From CAYNJG01 sp965216885 (GTDB lineage: Bacteria > Planctomycetota > Planctomycetia > Pirellulales > Pirellulaceae): DNA of 64,000 nucleotides. Of this stretch, positions 43,502-53,248 are shown piece after piece. The stretch covers positions 4,216,001-4,280,000 of the forward strand of contig OZ244209.1 of NCBI GenBank assembly GCA_965216885.1, given 5' to 3'. The stretch's first letter is position 1, and the number at the start of each line of letters is the position of its first letter. The translations under genes were made by a program, and so were the position numbers. Below the pieces are notes generated by a model. The model was not told the origin of the DNA and searched no databases. It saw nothing but the letters and a program-made list of their open reading frames with translations.

Positions 43502-43757
43502 TCTGGTCTCGATGGATCTTTCTACACTACCGCGTTAAACATCGACTATCGTCAAAGTCAGGGAAATTTCAACCGGTCAACGCTTATTCCGACCGTGCTC
43601 CCCCAATCCCTCCAAACCGGCCGGCACGCTGAGTTGCCAGCTTGGCGTTCTGCAAAGAATTCCATGCATCTCACCGGTTGTTTTCGGTACCTGCCAAATG
43701 TCGGTATAAAGATGGCAACAGGCAAGAGAACGTGCGCACAACCTTCTGGTTCGCGGA

Positions 43758-46214
43758 ATGGCCAAAGAAACACATCTTTTCGCACCATCAGAGCGACTTC
43801 TGGAGATCGCCGAGGAGTTCCTCGATCGCGTGCGCAAAGGTGAATCTCCCTGCGTCGAGGAGTACTCGGCCCGGTACGCGGAGAACTCCTCCGAAATCAA
43901 TCGCTATCTCCCGATGCTGCTACCGGCGAGCACGCAATCCACGCGAACCGACGATGAGCGTGATATCCCCGTTCATCCGGAATCGATGCCAACGGGAATC
44001 AACCGATATCTGCTGGAACGATTGCTGGGCCGCGGAAGTATGGGGGCCGTCTACCTGGCACGCGATCTGGAGCTGGATCGCACCGTTGCCTTCAAGATTC
44101 CGCGGATTCGCCACATTCAATCCGCCGAGCGGTTTTATCGGGAAGCCCGCGCGATGGCCACCGTCACGCACCCAAACATCTGCCCGGTGTATGACGTTGG
44201 CGAGATAGAAGCGGAAGACATCGACGATCCCAGCCTGCTCTCCGCGGTCGGCCGTCCGTTCATGACGATGGCCTACATTGATGGCGACGATCTTTCCGAG
44301 CTGTTGACGACGCCGTGGGAGCCGCGCGTGGCCGTCGAGATGATCCGCAAGGTCGCATCGGCATTGCAGGTCGCTCACGAGGCCGGCGTTGTGCACCGCG
44401 ATATCAAACCCGGCAACATCATCGTCGACCGTAATTTCGAACCGGCCATCACGGATTTTGGGTTGGCGATGCGAAACTTGCCGGACGAAGTGGAACTCAC
44501 TCTGGACGGTCAGATCATCGGTAGCCCGGCCTACATGTCGCCCGAGCAAATCAATGCCGACCCCGCTCTGGGGCCTCGTGCCGACATTTACTCGTTGGGA
44601 ATCGTGCTCTACGAAATGGTTTCCGGGCAACGTCCTTTCAGCGGCTCTCCGCTCACACTGCTGCGCGACATTTGCTGGAAAGAGCCGCCCAGCCCGAGGC
44701 AGTATCGCACCGAACTGGATGCGGGAATCGAGTCGATCTGTCTGAAAGCGATCGCCAAGGAACCGGACGACCGATATCAAACCGCAAGCGAGCTGGTTGC
44801 GGACCTCGATGCCTGGTTGGCAGGCGACCGGGTCGCGTCGTCACCGGCTCCCCGAAATCGCGTGTTGGTTTTCCTTGCCCCCATCATCGCCACAGGATTC
44901 ATCGTGTTTGGTGTCCAGTCGATCTGGCCAACCAACTCCACTACGCCGCCGGACGCCTTGCCCGAAAGTTCCCCGGATGGCTCGACCGCAACGACTCCGC
45001 CACCACCTACATCCACCCGCGATGACGTGGCGGCCCAAACCCTGCGCAATCGCCTGAACGCCGTTTTCCAGCGGCAATTCCGGGAGCGAACGGGAACGAC
45101 GAAGCTTCCCGACATTTCGTCCGAATACGCAGCGATTTTCGCAGAGAAGGGCATCACACCTGAATCCAGCTCGGTCCGTTCCGTCGGCGACTTCCTGGAC
45201 GCACAAAGTGCCGCCAGTCGCCACGAGTTGCTGATTGGACTCGAAGCATGGCTCGTTTGCATCACACGAGAAACCGAGGATGTGCCGGCCCCGTGGCTGC
45301 GAGCGATTCTGGAGGCCGAACATGCCGAACACAGCCCACTCAGAAAAACGCTACTGGAAGTCGACGACGTTCGATTGGCCGTGCTGCCCAGACAATACCA
45401 GGCACGGCATTCCGACCCGCGACTGGCCATCATCTGGAGCCTGTACCTCAACCAGATCGACAAGATCGCGGCGGCAGACTTTCTTATGTCCGCTTACAAC
45501 GTGTATCCCGATGACCCGTGGATCAATATGGCGGTCGGCTTGCAGCATCATCGCGACGGCGACCCGGAAAAGGCACTGCCAAATCTTCAGCTCGTTGACG
45601 AACAACTTCCGAGTGCCCACACATCAACGCTGCTGGCGCAGTGTCTTCTGAAAACCCACCAGCCCGCCAAAGCCGCCGATGCGGCACGAAAAGCCATTGA
45701 GCTGGCACCTGAATACGCCAACGCTCACCTTGTCCTTGGCCATGCACTATTCCGGCTGGATCTGTTCCAGGAGGCGGAAGGGTCGCTGGCCAAATCGCTG
45801 GACATGGACTGCGCCCGGCGAGCCGTAGCCCTTGCGCTGCGAGCCCGATGCGTGGCTCGACTAGGTGCCAAGTCGGATGCCATGCCGTACGCGGAGGAAG
45901 CGATTGCCATTTTCCGCGAAGAGAATTCCTTGCCACGTATCGTGCAATTCATGAAAAACATGCTGCACGATGTCGAAGCAGAATCGGAACATTCCTTTGT
46001 TCACCATCGGTTTGTGCTGATCCGTGAATTGTATCGGGCGGCCGAAGAGCTGGAGCAAATCTACCTGGCGCGGCCCTACGTCGATCGGGCACTCCGTGAT
46101 CTGGTATCGATGGAGGAAACCGAGACGCATCGAATCCGACGGCTCCGCAAAATGCTGTCGACCATCGACAAGAGCCGAAAACCCAAACCGGGGCGGCCTC
46201 ACGGCGGTTCGTAG
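43758..46214 (+). CDS. Transmembrane Ser/Thr protein kinase with C-terminal TPRs
   Basis: The 818-residue protein begins with a short helical region (1-80). The kinase domain (about 83-355) follows: LLGRGSMGAVYLARD P-loop, VAFKIP Lys, HRDIKPGNI catalytic loop, DFGLA metal site and GSPAYMSPEQ. A membrane helix (VLVFLAPIIATGFIVFGVQSIW, about 371-392) and a Pro/Thr linker come next. A C-terminal region has at least three TPR-like pairs (about 580-730). Kinases of this type are highly expanded in planctomycetes. All catalytic residues are present. The likely signal is bound outside the cytoplasm by the TPR domain. Confidence 0.92.
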   Translation: MAKETHLFAPSERLLEIAEEFLDRVRKGESPCVEEYSARYAENSSEINRYLPMLLPASTQSTRTDDERDIPVHPESMPTGINRYLLERLLGRGSMGAVYLARDLELDRTVAFKIPRIRHIQSAERFYREARAMATVTHPNICPVYDVGEIEAEDIDDPSLLSAVGRPFMTMAYIDGDDLSELLTTPWEPRVAVEMIRKVASALQVAHEAGVVHRDIKPGNIIVDRNFEPAITDFGLAMRNLPDEVELTLDGQIIGSPAYMSPEQINADPALGPRADIYSLGIVLYEMVSGQRPFSGSPLTLLRDICWKEPPSPRQYRTELDAGIESICLKAIAKEPDDRYQTASELVADLDAWLAGDRVASSPAPRNRVLVFLAPIIATGFIVFGVQSIWPTNSTTPPDALPESSPDGSTATTPPPPTSTRDDVAAQTLRNRLNAVFQRQFRERTGTTKLPDISSEYAAIFAEKGITPESSSVRSVGDFLDAQSAASRHELLIGLEAWLVCITRETEDVPAPWLRAILEAEHAEHSPLRKTLLEVDDVRLAVLPRQYQARHSDPRLAIIWSLYLNQIDKIAAADFLMSAYNVYPDDPWINMAVGLQHHRDGDPEKALPNLQLVDEQLPSAHTSTLLAQCLLKTHQPAKAADAARKAIELAPEYANAHLVLGHALFRLDLFQEAEGSLAKSLDMDCARRAVALALRARCVARLGAKSDAMPYAEEAIAIFREENSLPRIVQFMKNMLHDVEAESEHSFVHHRFVLIRELYRAAEELEQIYLARPYVDRALRDLVSMEETETHRIRRLRKMLSTIDKSRKPKPGRPHGGS

Positions 46215-46398
46215 ATTGGCTGCACGATCGGTGAATCGATCGGCTCGTGCGTCACTCCGTTGCTTCCATCCCCTTGCTCGCTCAACAACAAGACAGTGAA
46301 TTCGCCGGAATGTTGCGGCAGCAGGCTATCTACTCGCCTGGAGTCACGCGATAATCGTGCTTCTCCTTGTCGAACCCATTTATCGTGGAAGGATCCCG

Positions 46399-48075
46399 AT
46401 GGCAGAATCCGTTAGCGGGCCAACGTCGAATTCCCCCGAATCGGCGGTCTCACACAAGCTGACCAGCGCGAGCTACCTTTCGCTGCTCGCTACCCAGTTC
46501 TTCGGCGCCGCAAACGACAACATCCTCAAGCAATGCCTCACGTTCATGGTGGCCACCGGCATTTGGTCCGGGCCACTGGGTCGCAATGGCCTGGGCGACG
46601 GTGGGCAGGTCGTGCCGGCTCTGTTCCTTACGCTGCCCTTCATCCTGCTCTCCGGTTACGCCGGCCAGATCTCCGACAAGTACAGCAAACGCAAGGTCAT
46701 GTACTGGGTGAAGGTGGCCGAAATCCCGATCGCCACCATCGCCATGATTGGCTTTTTTACCCATAACCTGTGGCTCTCGCTGGCCGCGATGCTGATGCTT
46801 TCCGTGCAGAGCTCCTTCTTTGGGCCGGCCAAGTACGGCGTCATTCCCGAGATTGTCCACGACGATCAACTGAGTATGGCCAACGGCGTGATCAACATGT
46901 TGACCAACGTTGCCGTGATCGCCGGCTCGCTGATGGCCGGTCCGCTTTGCGATTTGTTCTATCCGCAACCGCCGCCGGTACCACTGGTGCGTTACACCCT
47001 GACCGAATCCGACAGTTCCGTCCCGCTGCGTTTTGTCGTCGCAAAACCCGATCAGCAGCCCAAGGCGAACCCCGGGAGTATTGTCGTGCAAGGCGATGCT
47101 CCGTCGAATGGAAACATCTTCGCTGAGACAGGCATCGATGGAGCAGTGACGCTCGCCTCGTTCACTGGAGACTGGAACGGCGACGGCGAAAACGAGCCCC
47201 TCACGCTCGGCCAACCCCAGGTGATCACTTCTGCCGACAACGACACGATTGGCACGTTAACCATTCAGAGTAGTGGTGACTACCAATTCGCCACCGCTGC
47301 CGGCTACTACGATTTGGCAGCTGAACCCACGCCTTGGGCGCCCGGCGTCGCGATGGTGCTGGTTGCCGTTCTTGGTTACCTCTCGATCCTGAAGTTCCCC
47401 AAGCTGAAGGCCGCCAATCCGGGATTGAAATTCGACTACAACCCGTTCCGCACGTATTTCGATTCGATCGCCATGATGGCCAAAGGTCCGCTGCTTGCGG
47501 TGGTGCTCGCGTGGGCGGCGTTCTACATGATTGCCATGATCGCCTTGTTGATCCTGCCCGAATACCAACAGATCTTGCTTATCGAGTTCACCGAAACCAG
47601 CTACCTGCTGGGCATTCTGGGCATCGCGATTGCAATCGGCAGTGTCGTCACCGGTTTCATCTCCGGGAAAGAAATCCGGCCGTGGCTGATTCCCTTTGGG
47701 GCAGCGGGAATGTGTGTCGCCTTCCTGCTATTGGGAATCGTCGAACCATCGTACGCCTCCGTGGCGGGACTGATTTTCATGGCCGGTTTCTTCGCCGGCT
47801 TCTACATCGTACCGCTGCAGGCTCTGATTCAGATTCTGTCGCCGGACGACGAACGTGGTCGAATCATTGGCACTTCCGGAGCCATTTCCTTCTGCTTCAG
47901 TTCTCTGGGACCGGTCGTTTTTTGGGTCGCAAAAAATCCGCTGGGAATGCCCGCCAACAGGATCTTCCTGATTTGCGCGGCAATGGCAATAATTGGCACC
48001 ATCTACGGCGCGATCCAGCTCAAGAAGATCATGGATTATCGCCAGACTCAACAGGCAGAACCTACCGGGACATAA
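46399..48075 (+). CDS. LplT-like MFS transporter with inserted beta-domain
   Basis: ATG 46399 with GGAAGGAT upstream gives 558 residues. Helices 1-6 show LATQFFGAANDNILKQ, typical of lysophospholipid transporter LplT. About 120 residues (191-314) then interrupt the usual loop. This insert is hydrophilic, contains GDWNGDGENEPLTLG and TIGTLTIQSSGDYQFATAAG, and looks like an extracellular VCBS/calcium-type beta-domain. Helices 7-12 follow. The two MFS halves are otherwise normal. It is one base upstream of the SIS gene. Confidence 0.85.
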   Translation: MAESVSGPTSNSPESAVSHKLTSASYLSLLATQFFGAANDNILKQCLTFMVATGIWSGPLGRNGLGDGGQVVPALFLTLPFILLSGYAGQISDKYSKRKVMYWVKVAEIPIATIAMIGFFTHNLWLSLAAMLMLSVQSSFFGPAKYGVIPEIVHDDQLSMANGVINMLTNVAVIAGSLMAGPLCDLFYPQPPPVPLVRYTLTESDSSVPLRFVVAKPDQQPKANPGSIVVQGDAPSNGNIFAETGIDGAVTLASFTGDWNGDGENEPLTLGQPQVITSADNDTIGTLTIQSSGDYQFATAAGYYDLAAEPTPWAPGVAMVLVAVLGYLSILKFPKLKAANPGLKFDYNPFRTYFDSIAMMAKGPLLAVVLAWAAFYMIAMIALLILPEYQQILLIEFTETSYLLGILGIAIAIGSVVTGFISGKEIRPWLIPFGAAGMCVAFLLLGIVEPSYASVAGLIFMAGFFAGFYIVPLQALIQILSPDDERGRIIGTSGAISFCFSSLGPVVFWVAKNPLGMPANRIFLICAAMAIIGTIYGAIQLKKIMDYRQTQQAEPTGT

Positions 48076-48076
48076 A

Positions 48077-48682
48077 ATGCTAGGCGCAACGCTCGACACC
48101 TCAAACTATCTGCAACGTCTCAAGGACGAAATCGATCGACTGGACCAGGCCGCTATCGAACGCTGGTCCAACCTTGTCTACGAGGCATGGGAAAACGAGA
48201 AATTCGTCTTTGTCTTTGGCAACGGCGGTTCTGGCACTAACGCGACGCACTTTTCCGAGGACCTGGGCAAGAGCTCGCTGCGACCGGACGACTTGATGGA
48301 CGAGTCCAAAAAACGCCTCAAGATCATGAGCCTGACCGACAATCTCGGCTGGATCATGGCCGTGGGCAACGACGTCGGTTACGACCAGATCTTCCAACAG
48401 CAGCTCATGAACTACGGATCCGAAGGTGACCTGGTGCTGGCGATTAGCGGGTCCGGAAACAGCCCCAACATCATCAATGCCGTCGAGTGGGCGAAACGCC
48501 ATGGGCTGAAGACGTTCGGCATCAGCGGCTACGGCGGTGGCAAACTAAAAGAAATCCAGGACGACGGCATCCACGTCGCACTCGATGACATGGGCATGGT
48601 GGAGAGCATCCACCTTTGCGTCTTTCACTGGGTGCTGAACGACGTCTTTGCCCGCATCAATGGCGAAGGACGCTACGCGTAG
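48077..48682 (+). CDS. SIS-domain sugar isomerase, GmhA-like
   Basis: The 201-residue product has the SIS fold landmarks FVFGNGGSGTNATHFSEDLGK (sugar-phosphate loop) and VLAISGSGNSPNIINAVEWA. GMVESIHLCVFHWVL follows in the C-terminal helix. It resembles phosphoheptose isomerase GmhA, which converts sedoheptulose-7-phosphate to D-glycero-D-manno-heptose-7-phosphate for surface polysaccharide. The GmhA metal and catalytic residues are only partly conserved, so another keto/aldose phosphate is possible. It starts immediately after the MFS gene. Confidence 0.85.
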   Translation: MLGATLDTSNYLQRLKDEIDRLDQAAIERWSNLVYEAWENEKFVFVFGNGGSGTNATHFSEDLGKSSLRPDDLMDESKKRLKIMSLTDNLGWIMAVGNDVGYDQIFQQQLMNYGSEGDLVLAISGSGNSPNIINAVEWAKRHGLKTFGISGYGGGKLKEIQDDGIHVALDDMGMVESIHLCVFHWVLNDVFARINGEGRYA

Positions 48683-48737
48683 ACGGAAACGTACCGGTCG
48701 AAACGGACAAACTGGCCTTCGACAGGAACACGGCCCA

Positions 48738-49364
48738 TTACTTCGCGTTCTGTTCGTAGATCGCGTGGATCAAAGCGTCGACGTCCTTGTATTTGGTCTT
48801 CTTCGCGAGGGCTGTATCCACCAGCTTGTGCGCATCGGCTTCGGTGTGACCAAGCTGTCGTAGCACGTCATACGCCTCGCGTACGATGTCGGATTTCACG
48901 GCAGCCGATTTGCCAACCGGCTGTTCGTCGACCAGCAGTGCAAATCGCGACATTTTGCGCCGCAGTTTGGCAATGATCCGTTCCGCGGTGGCAGGGCCAA
49001 TTCCCGGCAGACCTGACAGGCCCTTGGCGTCCTGTTCTTCGATCAGTCCGGCGACTTCAGGGACCGGGCGAATCATGGCTCGCAGGGCCTTCTTCGAACC
49101 CACCCCATCGACCGAACAAAAGAGCTGGAAGAACTGGCGTTCAATGGGATTCAGAAAGCCCACCATGCGTGGCGTCAGCCGTCCCTGCTGGGGATTCCCG
49201 TCGAGGTAGAGAATCGTGTGCAGGGCAATCTTGTCGGTAACGCGACCCTGCAACTGTCTCCGAGTGAATTCGGGAACGAACACTTCGAACTCAAAACCGT
49301 CCTTGGAAATCGTCGCCGATTCCGTATCGAGCACCTGCAGAATGCCAGTAATTTTCGTGATCAT
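48738..49364 (-). CDS. ruvA: Holliday junction DNA helicase subunit RuvA
   Basis: The 208-residue protein has domain I OB-fold (MITKITGILQVL), domain II helix-hairpin-helix pairs (LFCSVDGVGSKKALRA and LSGLPGIGPATAERIIAKL) and the C-terminal domain III (DVLRQLGHTEADAHKLV). RuvA holds the junction for RuvB. ruvB is not in the window and ruvC lies 1.2 kb away on the same strand, separated by an opposing membrane gene. Confidence 0.95.
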   Translation of the reverse strand: MITKITGILQVLDTESATISKDGFEFEVFVPEFTRRQLQGRVTDKIALHTILYLDGNPQQGRLTPRMVGFLNPIERQFFQLFCSVDGVGSKKALRAMIRPVPEVAGLIEEQDAKGLSGLPGIGPATAERIIAKLRRKMSRFALLVDEQPVGKSAAVKSDIVREAYDVLRQLGHTEADAHKLVDTALAKKTKYKDVDALIHAIYEQNAK

Positions 49365-49560
49365 GTTGTCCGTCCGTGATTGGTGGTGACCGGCAACTTA
49401 ACCGATTCGGGCCGCTGGATTCAATCGCGGAGTTGTCCGCGGTCGGAAATGGGCGGAATCGTGCCGGCGGCAATCGTGCTGGCGGTGATCAAATTTTGAT
49501 TTGATTCGGCGAATCCCAATTCACTACGATTTCGATAGTGAACCGACGAAGGAATTCCGA

Positions 49561-50385
49561 GTGGCAGAAAACCGACTCACCCAGGCATCTCGCGGCACGG
49601 ACATGGCGTTGTTGTTGGTTGCAGCGGCATTGTTTGCCCGTGGCTACTTTTCATTCAGTACTTCCCGCAGCTTTGAGCTGGGCAGTTACGACGTGACGCT
49701 CGCAACATGCGTGGCAAGTTTCTTCGGTGTTTTCTTCCCCTTTCGTTATCTGACTCGGGCGATGTGGTGGGTGTATTCGCCCATCCTCATCATGTTCATA
49801 CCTCTACTTGGCTATCGTGTGAATGAGCGTCTGAGTTTGGCGGTAAACACACACTTCTATCTGAACACGGCGGACGTCCTATTCGTGTACGTGTTGAGCG
49901 GTGGCCTGTGGTTTTTGTTACGGGCGTTCCGGTGGAAGCTAAATGTTCCCGCCTCATCCGATCGCACGGCCAGTCTTCAGGAACTGCTTGCCATCACGGG
50001 GATATTCTGCGTGGTGTTGGTGCTGATTCCCGATGTATTCGATATGGATACGACGCTATTTGAAATTCGGATGACCAACATCGACGAATTCCTGTTGTAC
50101 TGCGTCTACGGCATCGCGGTTGTGACACTGGCCTTCAGCATGCAACCGCGTCGATTCCTGATCATCGCATTCCTGATGATTGCCGTCTGGTTCGGGTGGG
50201 ACGCGTCGAGACACGCCAGAGAATTGCGAACCTACAAGATTGGCAGGTTGGCGGTCGTGCATTCGCAGCACTGGGCCACACTCGCTGTCCTCATTGGGGC
50301 CGTGTACCTTTCAGGCTTTCGGCTACTGCGCAAACCCAACGGGTTCGCGTGCTCAACGCCGCCTAGTCGATCACCAGCTAGTTGA
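49561..50385 (+). CDS. Multi-pass membrane protein of unknown function
   Basis: GTG 49561 with AAGGAA seven bases upstream is preferred to TTG 49501. The 274-residue product has about eight hydrophobic helices, including ALLLVAAALFARGYF, VASFFGVFFPF, ILIMFIPLLGY, ELLAITGIFCVVLVLIP and IIAFLMIAVWFGW. The C-terminal tail is hydrophilic. No family is recognised. Its end overlaps the convergent ruvC stop by 8 bp. Confidence 0.75.
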   Translation: MAENRLTQASRGTDMALLLVAAALFARGYFSFSTSRSFELGSYDVTLATCVASFFGVFFPFRYLTRAMWWVYSPILIMFIPLLGYRVNERLSLAVNTHFYLNTADVLFVYVLSGGLWFLLRAFRWKLNVPASSDRTASLQELLAITGIFCVVLVLIPDVFDMDTTLFEIRMTNIDEFLLYCVYGIAVVTLAFSMQPRRFLIIAFLMIAVWFGWDASRHARELRTYKIGRLAVVHSQHWATLAVLIGAVYLSGFRLLRKPNGFACSTPPSRSPAS

Positions 50386-50875
50386 TCGCAATCGCGCGGT
50401 CGGCCAGATAGAAATGACAGAGTGCAATCGCCAGGGCGTCCGCAACGTCCGCGGGCTCGGGCAGTTGTGGTAGCGAAAGCTCGCGTTGGATCGCCTGTTG
50501 CATCTGAATCTTGGGAGCCCGACCGTTGCCCGTGAGGATCTTTTTGACCTTCGTGGCCGCATAGTCATGAACGGGAATCTCATGCTGCGCCGCCACCAGA
50601 CAGATAACCCCGCGAGCGTGTCCCATCAGAATGGACGTGCGCGGACGTTGGTAGTGCGAATAAAGCTGCTCGATGGCGACGGCCTGCGGGCGACAGGTTT
50701 CGATAACTTCTTCCAAACCGCGGTGGATCTTGTGCAAGCGCGGGGCGATGGGTCCGCCCGATCCGCCACGCACGACGCCGGCCTCCTCCAGCTTGGGGCC
50801 TCGCGGGGTACGACGAAGCACACCATAGCCCGTGATATTCAGGCCGGGGTCGATACCGAGAATGCGTTCGTCCAT
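50378..50875 (-). CDS. ruvC: Crossover junction endodeoxyribonuclease RuvC
   Basis: ATG 50875 gives 165 residues, the typical RuvC length; the frame continues to 50935. It has RILGIDPGLNITGYGVL with the first catalytic Asp, AVAIEQLY with the catalytic Glu, and PEPADVADALAIALCH with the C-terminal Asp pair. It resolves Holliday junctions with RuvAB. Confidence 0.95.
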   Translation of the reverse strand: MDERILGIDPGLNITGYGVLRRTPRGPKLEEAGVVRGGSGGPIAPRLHKIHRGLEEVIETCRPQAVAIEQLYSHYQRPRTSILMGHARGVICLVAAQHEIPVHDYAATKVKKILTGNGRAPKIQMQQAIQRELSLPQLPEPADVADALAIALCHFYLADRAIAIN

Positions 50876-50961
50876 GCGTCTTTCCCCGCGAGCCGTCTTG
50901 CTCACCGGCCAAGCGTCCTCGCTCGGCCAGGTCATCCTACTGAGTCACTTTCAATCGGCCA

Positions 50962-52563
50962 TCATGAACGTTTCCAACTCGTGCCGCCGTCGCGATCTTC
51001 CAGCACCACGCCGGCCTCGGTAATGGCGTCACGAATCAAATCCGCCGTCGCGAAATCCTTGTTCGCTCGAGCGTCCGCACGGAGCTTGATAATGAGCTGC
51101 ATCAGCGTATCGGGCAGATCGTCATCGCCGCCGCCGGATTTTGGCGGTGCCTTGAAGAACAGCCCCAAAATGCCGGCCAGCTCGCGAAGCACTTCCGTCG
51201 CGTTCAGGAATTCGTCAAGCGCTTCCTGCTTGCGAGCCTTCGCATTTTCCAGATTCCCCTCGTCGGCGGCCTTGTTCAGCCACGTCAGCAACTGGAACAG
51301 TTCGGCCATCGCAGCGCCCGTATTGAAGTCGTCCGCCATCTTCTCGATGAAGGCCGCGCGTGACTTTGACACGTCGGCAGCGGCTTTATCCAGCTCAAGC
51401 GATCGGGCGTCGTCTTCCTGACGATAGAACGACTGCTCCGTGATCCGTTCGTAGCGTTCGAAGAACTGATAAAACTTGTCCAGCGACTTTGCTTCTTCGG
51501 CCACGGCCTCTTCGCTGAAGACGACCGTGCTTCGGTAATGCGTCCTCAACAGGAAGAACCGCAGGCGTTCGCCACCCTGTCTGCCGATCAAACCACGCAA
51601 TCCACCAGCACCCTTCGAACGGCTCATTTTGCCGGCCTCGGCCTGTTCTGGAGTTTGCTCGGCCTCGTCCGCACCAGCGTCGCGATCAGACTTGCCACCA
51701 ACCTTGCCGGCCGCACCGGCGCGAAGCAATCCGTTGTGCATCCAGTACTTCGCCATCGGTTTTCCATGGCAGCATTCGCTCTGCGCGATTTCGTTTTCAT
51801 GGTGCGGGAACTTCAGATCCAGCCCGCCGCCATGAATGTCGAAGGTCTCGCCCAGCAATCGTTTCCCCATGGCAGAACATTCAATGTGCCACCCGGGACG
51901 ACCGGCGCCCCACGGTGACTCCCAGGAGGGCTCGCCGGGTTTCGCAGATTTCCAGAGTGCGAAGTCAGCGGCTGAACGCTTCTTCGCAGCCGCTCCACCA
52001 CCTTCGCCAACTTGATCGGCAGCCGAGCGATTATTGAGTTTGCCGTATTCTTTGTCCTTCATGACATCAAAGAAAACATCGCCGTCGACCGCATAGGCAA
52101 AGTCTTTCTCCGTCAGCTCCTCGATCATCGAGATGATGTCGCCCATGTGATCGGTCGCTCGCGGGAGTGACGTAATCTGGTCGACGCCGACGGCCAACAG
52201 GTTGGCGCAGTAGTCCATCGTCATTTCGGTGGCGACCTGCGACATGGTGATGCCGCGCAGTCGCGATTGCTCGATCAGTTTGTCATCGACATCCGTCAGA
52301 TTGACGACCCAATTCACTTCGTAACCGCAATGGGTCAGGAAGCGTTTGACCGTGTCAAAAATGATGGGCCCAACAAGGTGGCCGATATGAGCTTCCTTAT
52401 AGACCGTTGGCCCGCACAGATAGATTCCGACCTTCCCGGACACGACCGGAGTGAAATCTTCTTTCTGTTGCGTGAGCGTGTTGTAAATGCGGATTGGTGT
52501 CATCGTCTTTTCGGTCGTCTTCGGGGACTCTTGGGACGTCATGGTTGCGGGCATCGTGGTCAT
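50962..52563 (-). CDS. cysS: Cysteinyl-tRNA synthetase with insertion before KMSKS
   Basis: ATG 52563 has AGGA upstream; 52593 and 52503 are alternatives and TPIRIYNTL near residue 22 is the conserved start. Motifs are YLCGPTVYKEAHIGHLVG (zinc Cys and HIGH), GWHIECSA, FPHHENEIAQSE and KMSRSKG. Between the HHENE and KMSKS regions about 25 extra Ala/Gly/Asp/Glu-rich residues (KSDRDAGADEAEQTPEQAE) are inserted. A second insert (GEGGGAAAKKRS) lies in the catalytic domain. Both look like surface loops and should not abolish activity. Confidence 0.94.
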   Translation of the reverse strand: MTTMPATMTSQESPKTTEKTMTPIRIYNTLTQQKEDFTPVVSGKVGIYLCGPTVYKEAHIGHLVGPIIFDTVKRFLTHCGYEVNWVVNLTDVDDKLIEQSRLRGITMSQVATEMTMDYCANLLAVGVDQITSLPRATDHMGDIISMIEELTEKDFAYAVDGDVFFDVMKDKEYGKLNNRSAADQVGEGGGAAAKKRSAADFALWKSAKPGEPSWESPWGAGRPGWHIECSAMGKRLLGETFDIHGGGLDLKFPHHENEIAQSECCHGKPMAKYWMHNGLLRAGAAGKVGGKSDRDAGADEAEQTPEQAEAGKMSRSKGAGGLRGLIGRQGGERLRFFLLRTHYRSTVVFSEEAVAEEAKSLDKFYQFFERYERITEQSFYRQEDDARSLELDKAAADVSKSRAAFIEKMADDFNTGAAMAELFQLLTWLNKAADEGNLENAKARKQEALDEFLNATEVLRELAGILGLFFKAPPKSGGGDDDLPDTLMQLIIKLRADARANKDFATADLIRDAITEAGVVLEDRDGGTSWKRS

Positions 52564-52602
52564 CGCTCCATCCTGAGTTGGGTCATACAGCATTCCTTGC
52601 TG

Positions 52603-53088
52603 CTACCTGCGGGGGACTTCCTCCAACAGCACAACGCACTGCGCGGAGATCGCCTCTTCTCTTCCTATCGGCCCAACGCTTTCGCCAGTTTTCGCTTTTA
52701 CGCCGACAAGATCCGGTTTGATGTCCAGAATTTCGCCAATTCGGTTCCGAATGGCGTGTTTATGCGGTGATAGCTTTGGACGCTGGGCAAACACGATGCA
52801 ATCAAGATTGACAATTTTAAATCTCGGCCGCGTCGCCGCTACCGCTGCTTGCAGCATTTCGGCTGAATCTTTGCCTTCGTTAGCGGGGTCCGTATCCGGA
52901 AACATCTCACCGATGTCGCCCAGCGACGCCGCACCAAGAATGGCATCAGTAATGGCGTGCAGCAGCGCATCTGCGTCGCTGTGACCGATGGCGTGGTGAT
53001 CGTGATCGATTTCCAGCCCGCCCAAAATCAGCGGACCTCCCGAACCCAATCGGTGTGTGTCGTGACCTATTCCGATGCGAAATGCCAA
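52603..53088 (-). CDS. ispF: 2-C-methyl-D-erythritol 2,4-cyclodiphosphate synthase
   Basis: TTG 53088 with GGAGAGG upstream gives 161 residues, the usual IspF length; the frame runs on to 53196 without conservation. Signatures are RIGIGHDTHRLG, GHSDADALLHAITDAILGAA, DIGEMFPDTDP (zinc ligands Asp/His) and VGVKAKTGESVGPIGREE. It makes the cyclodiphosphate of the MEP isoprenoid pathway. It diverges from the ABC exporter operon at 53249. Confidence 0.95.
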   Translation of the reverse strand: MAFRIGIGHDTHRLGSGGPLILGGLEIDHDHHAIGHSDADALLHAITDAILGAASLGDIGEMFPDTDPANEGKDSAEMLQAAVAATRPRFKIVNLDCIVFAQRPKLSPHKHAIRNRIGEILDIKPDLVGVKAKTGESVGPIGREEAISAQCVVLLEEVPRR

Positions 53089-53248
53089 AGGAGCCTCTCC
53101 ACTGGTTGGTTTTGGACCAATGTATACCTCGCCGGGCACGGCAACAATGTTAACTCCGCCACGCCCAATCACCGAGGAATCCGGTGTTTGCCACAATGTG
53201 AAAGAGCGTTCCCTTCCCGGTGTGGTGCGACGCTCTTATACTCATCCA

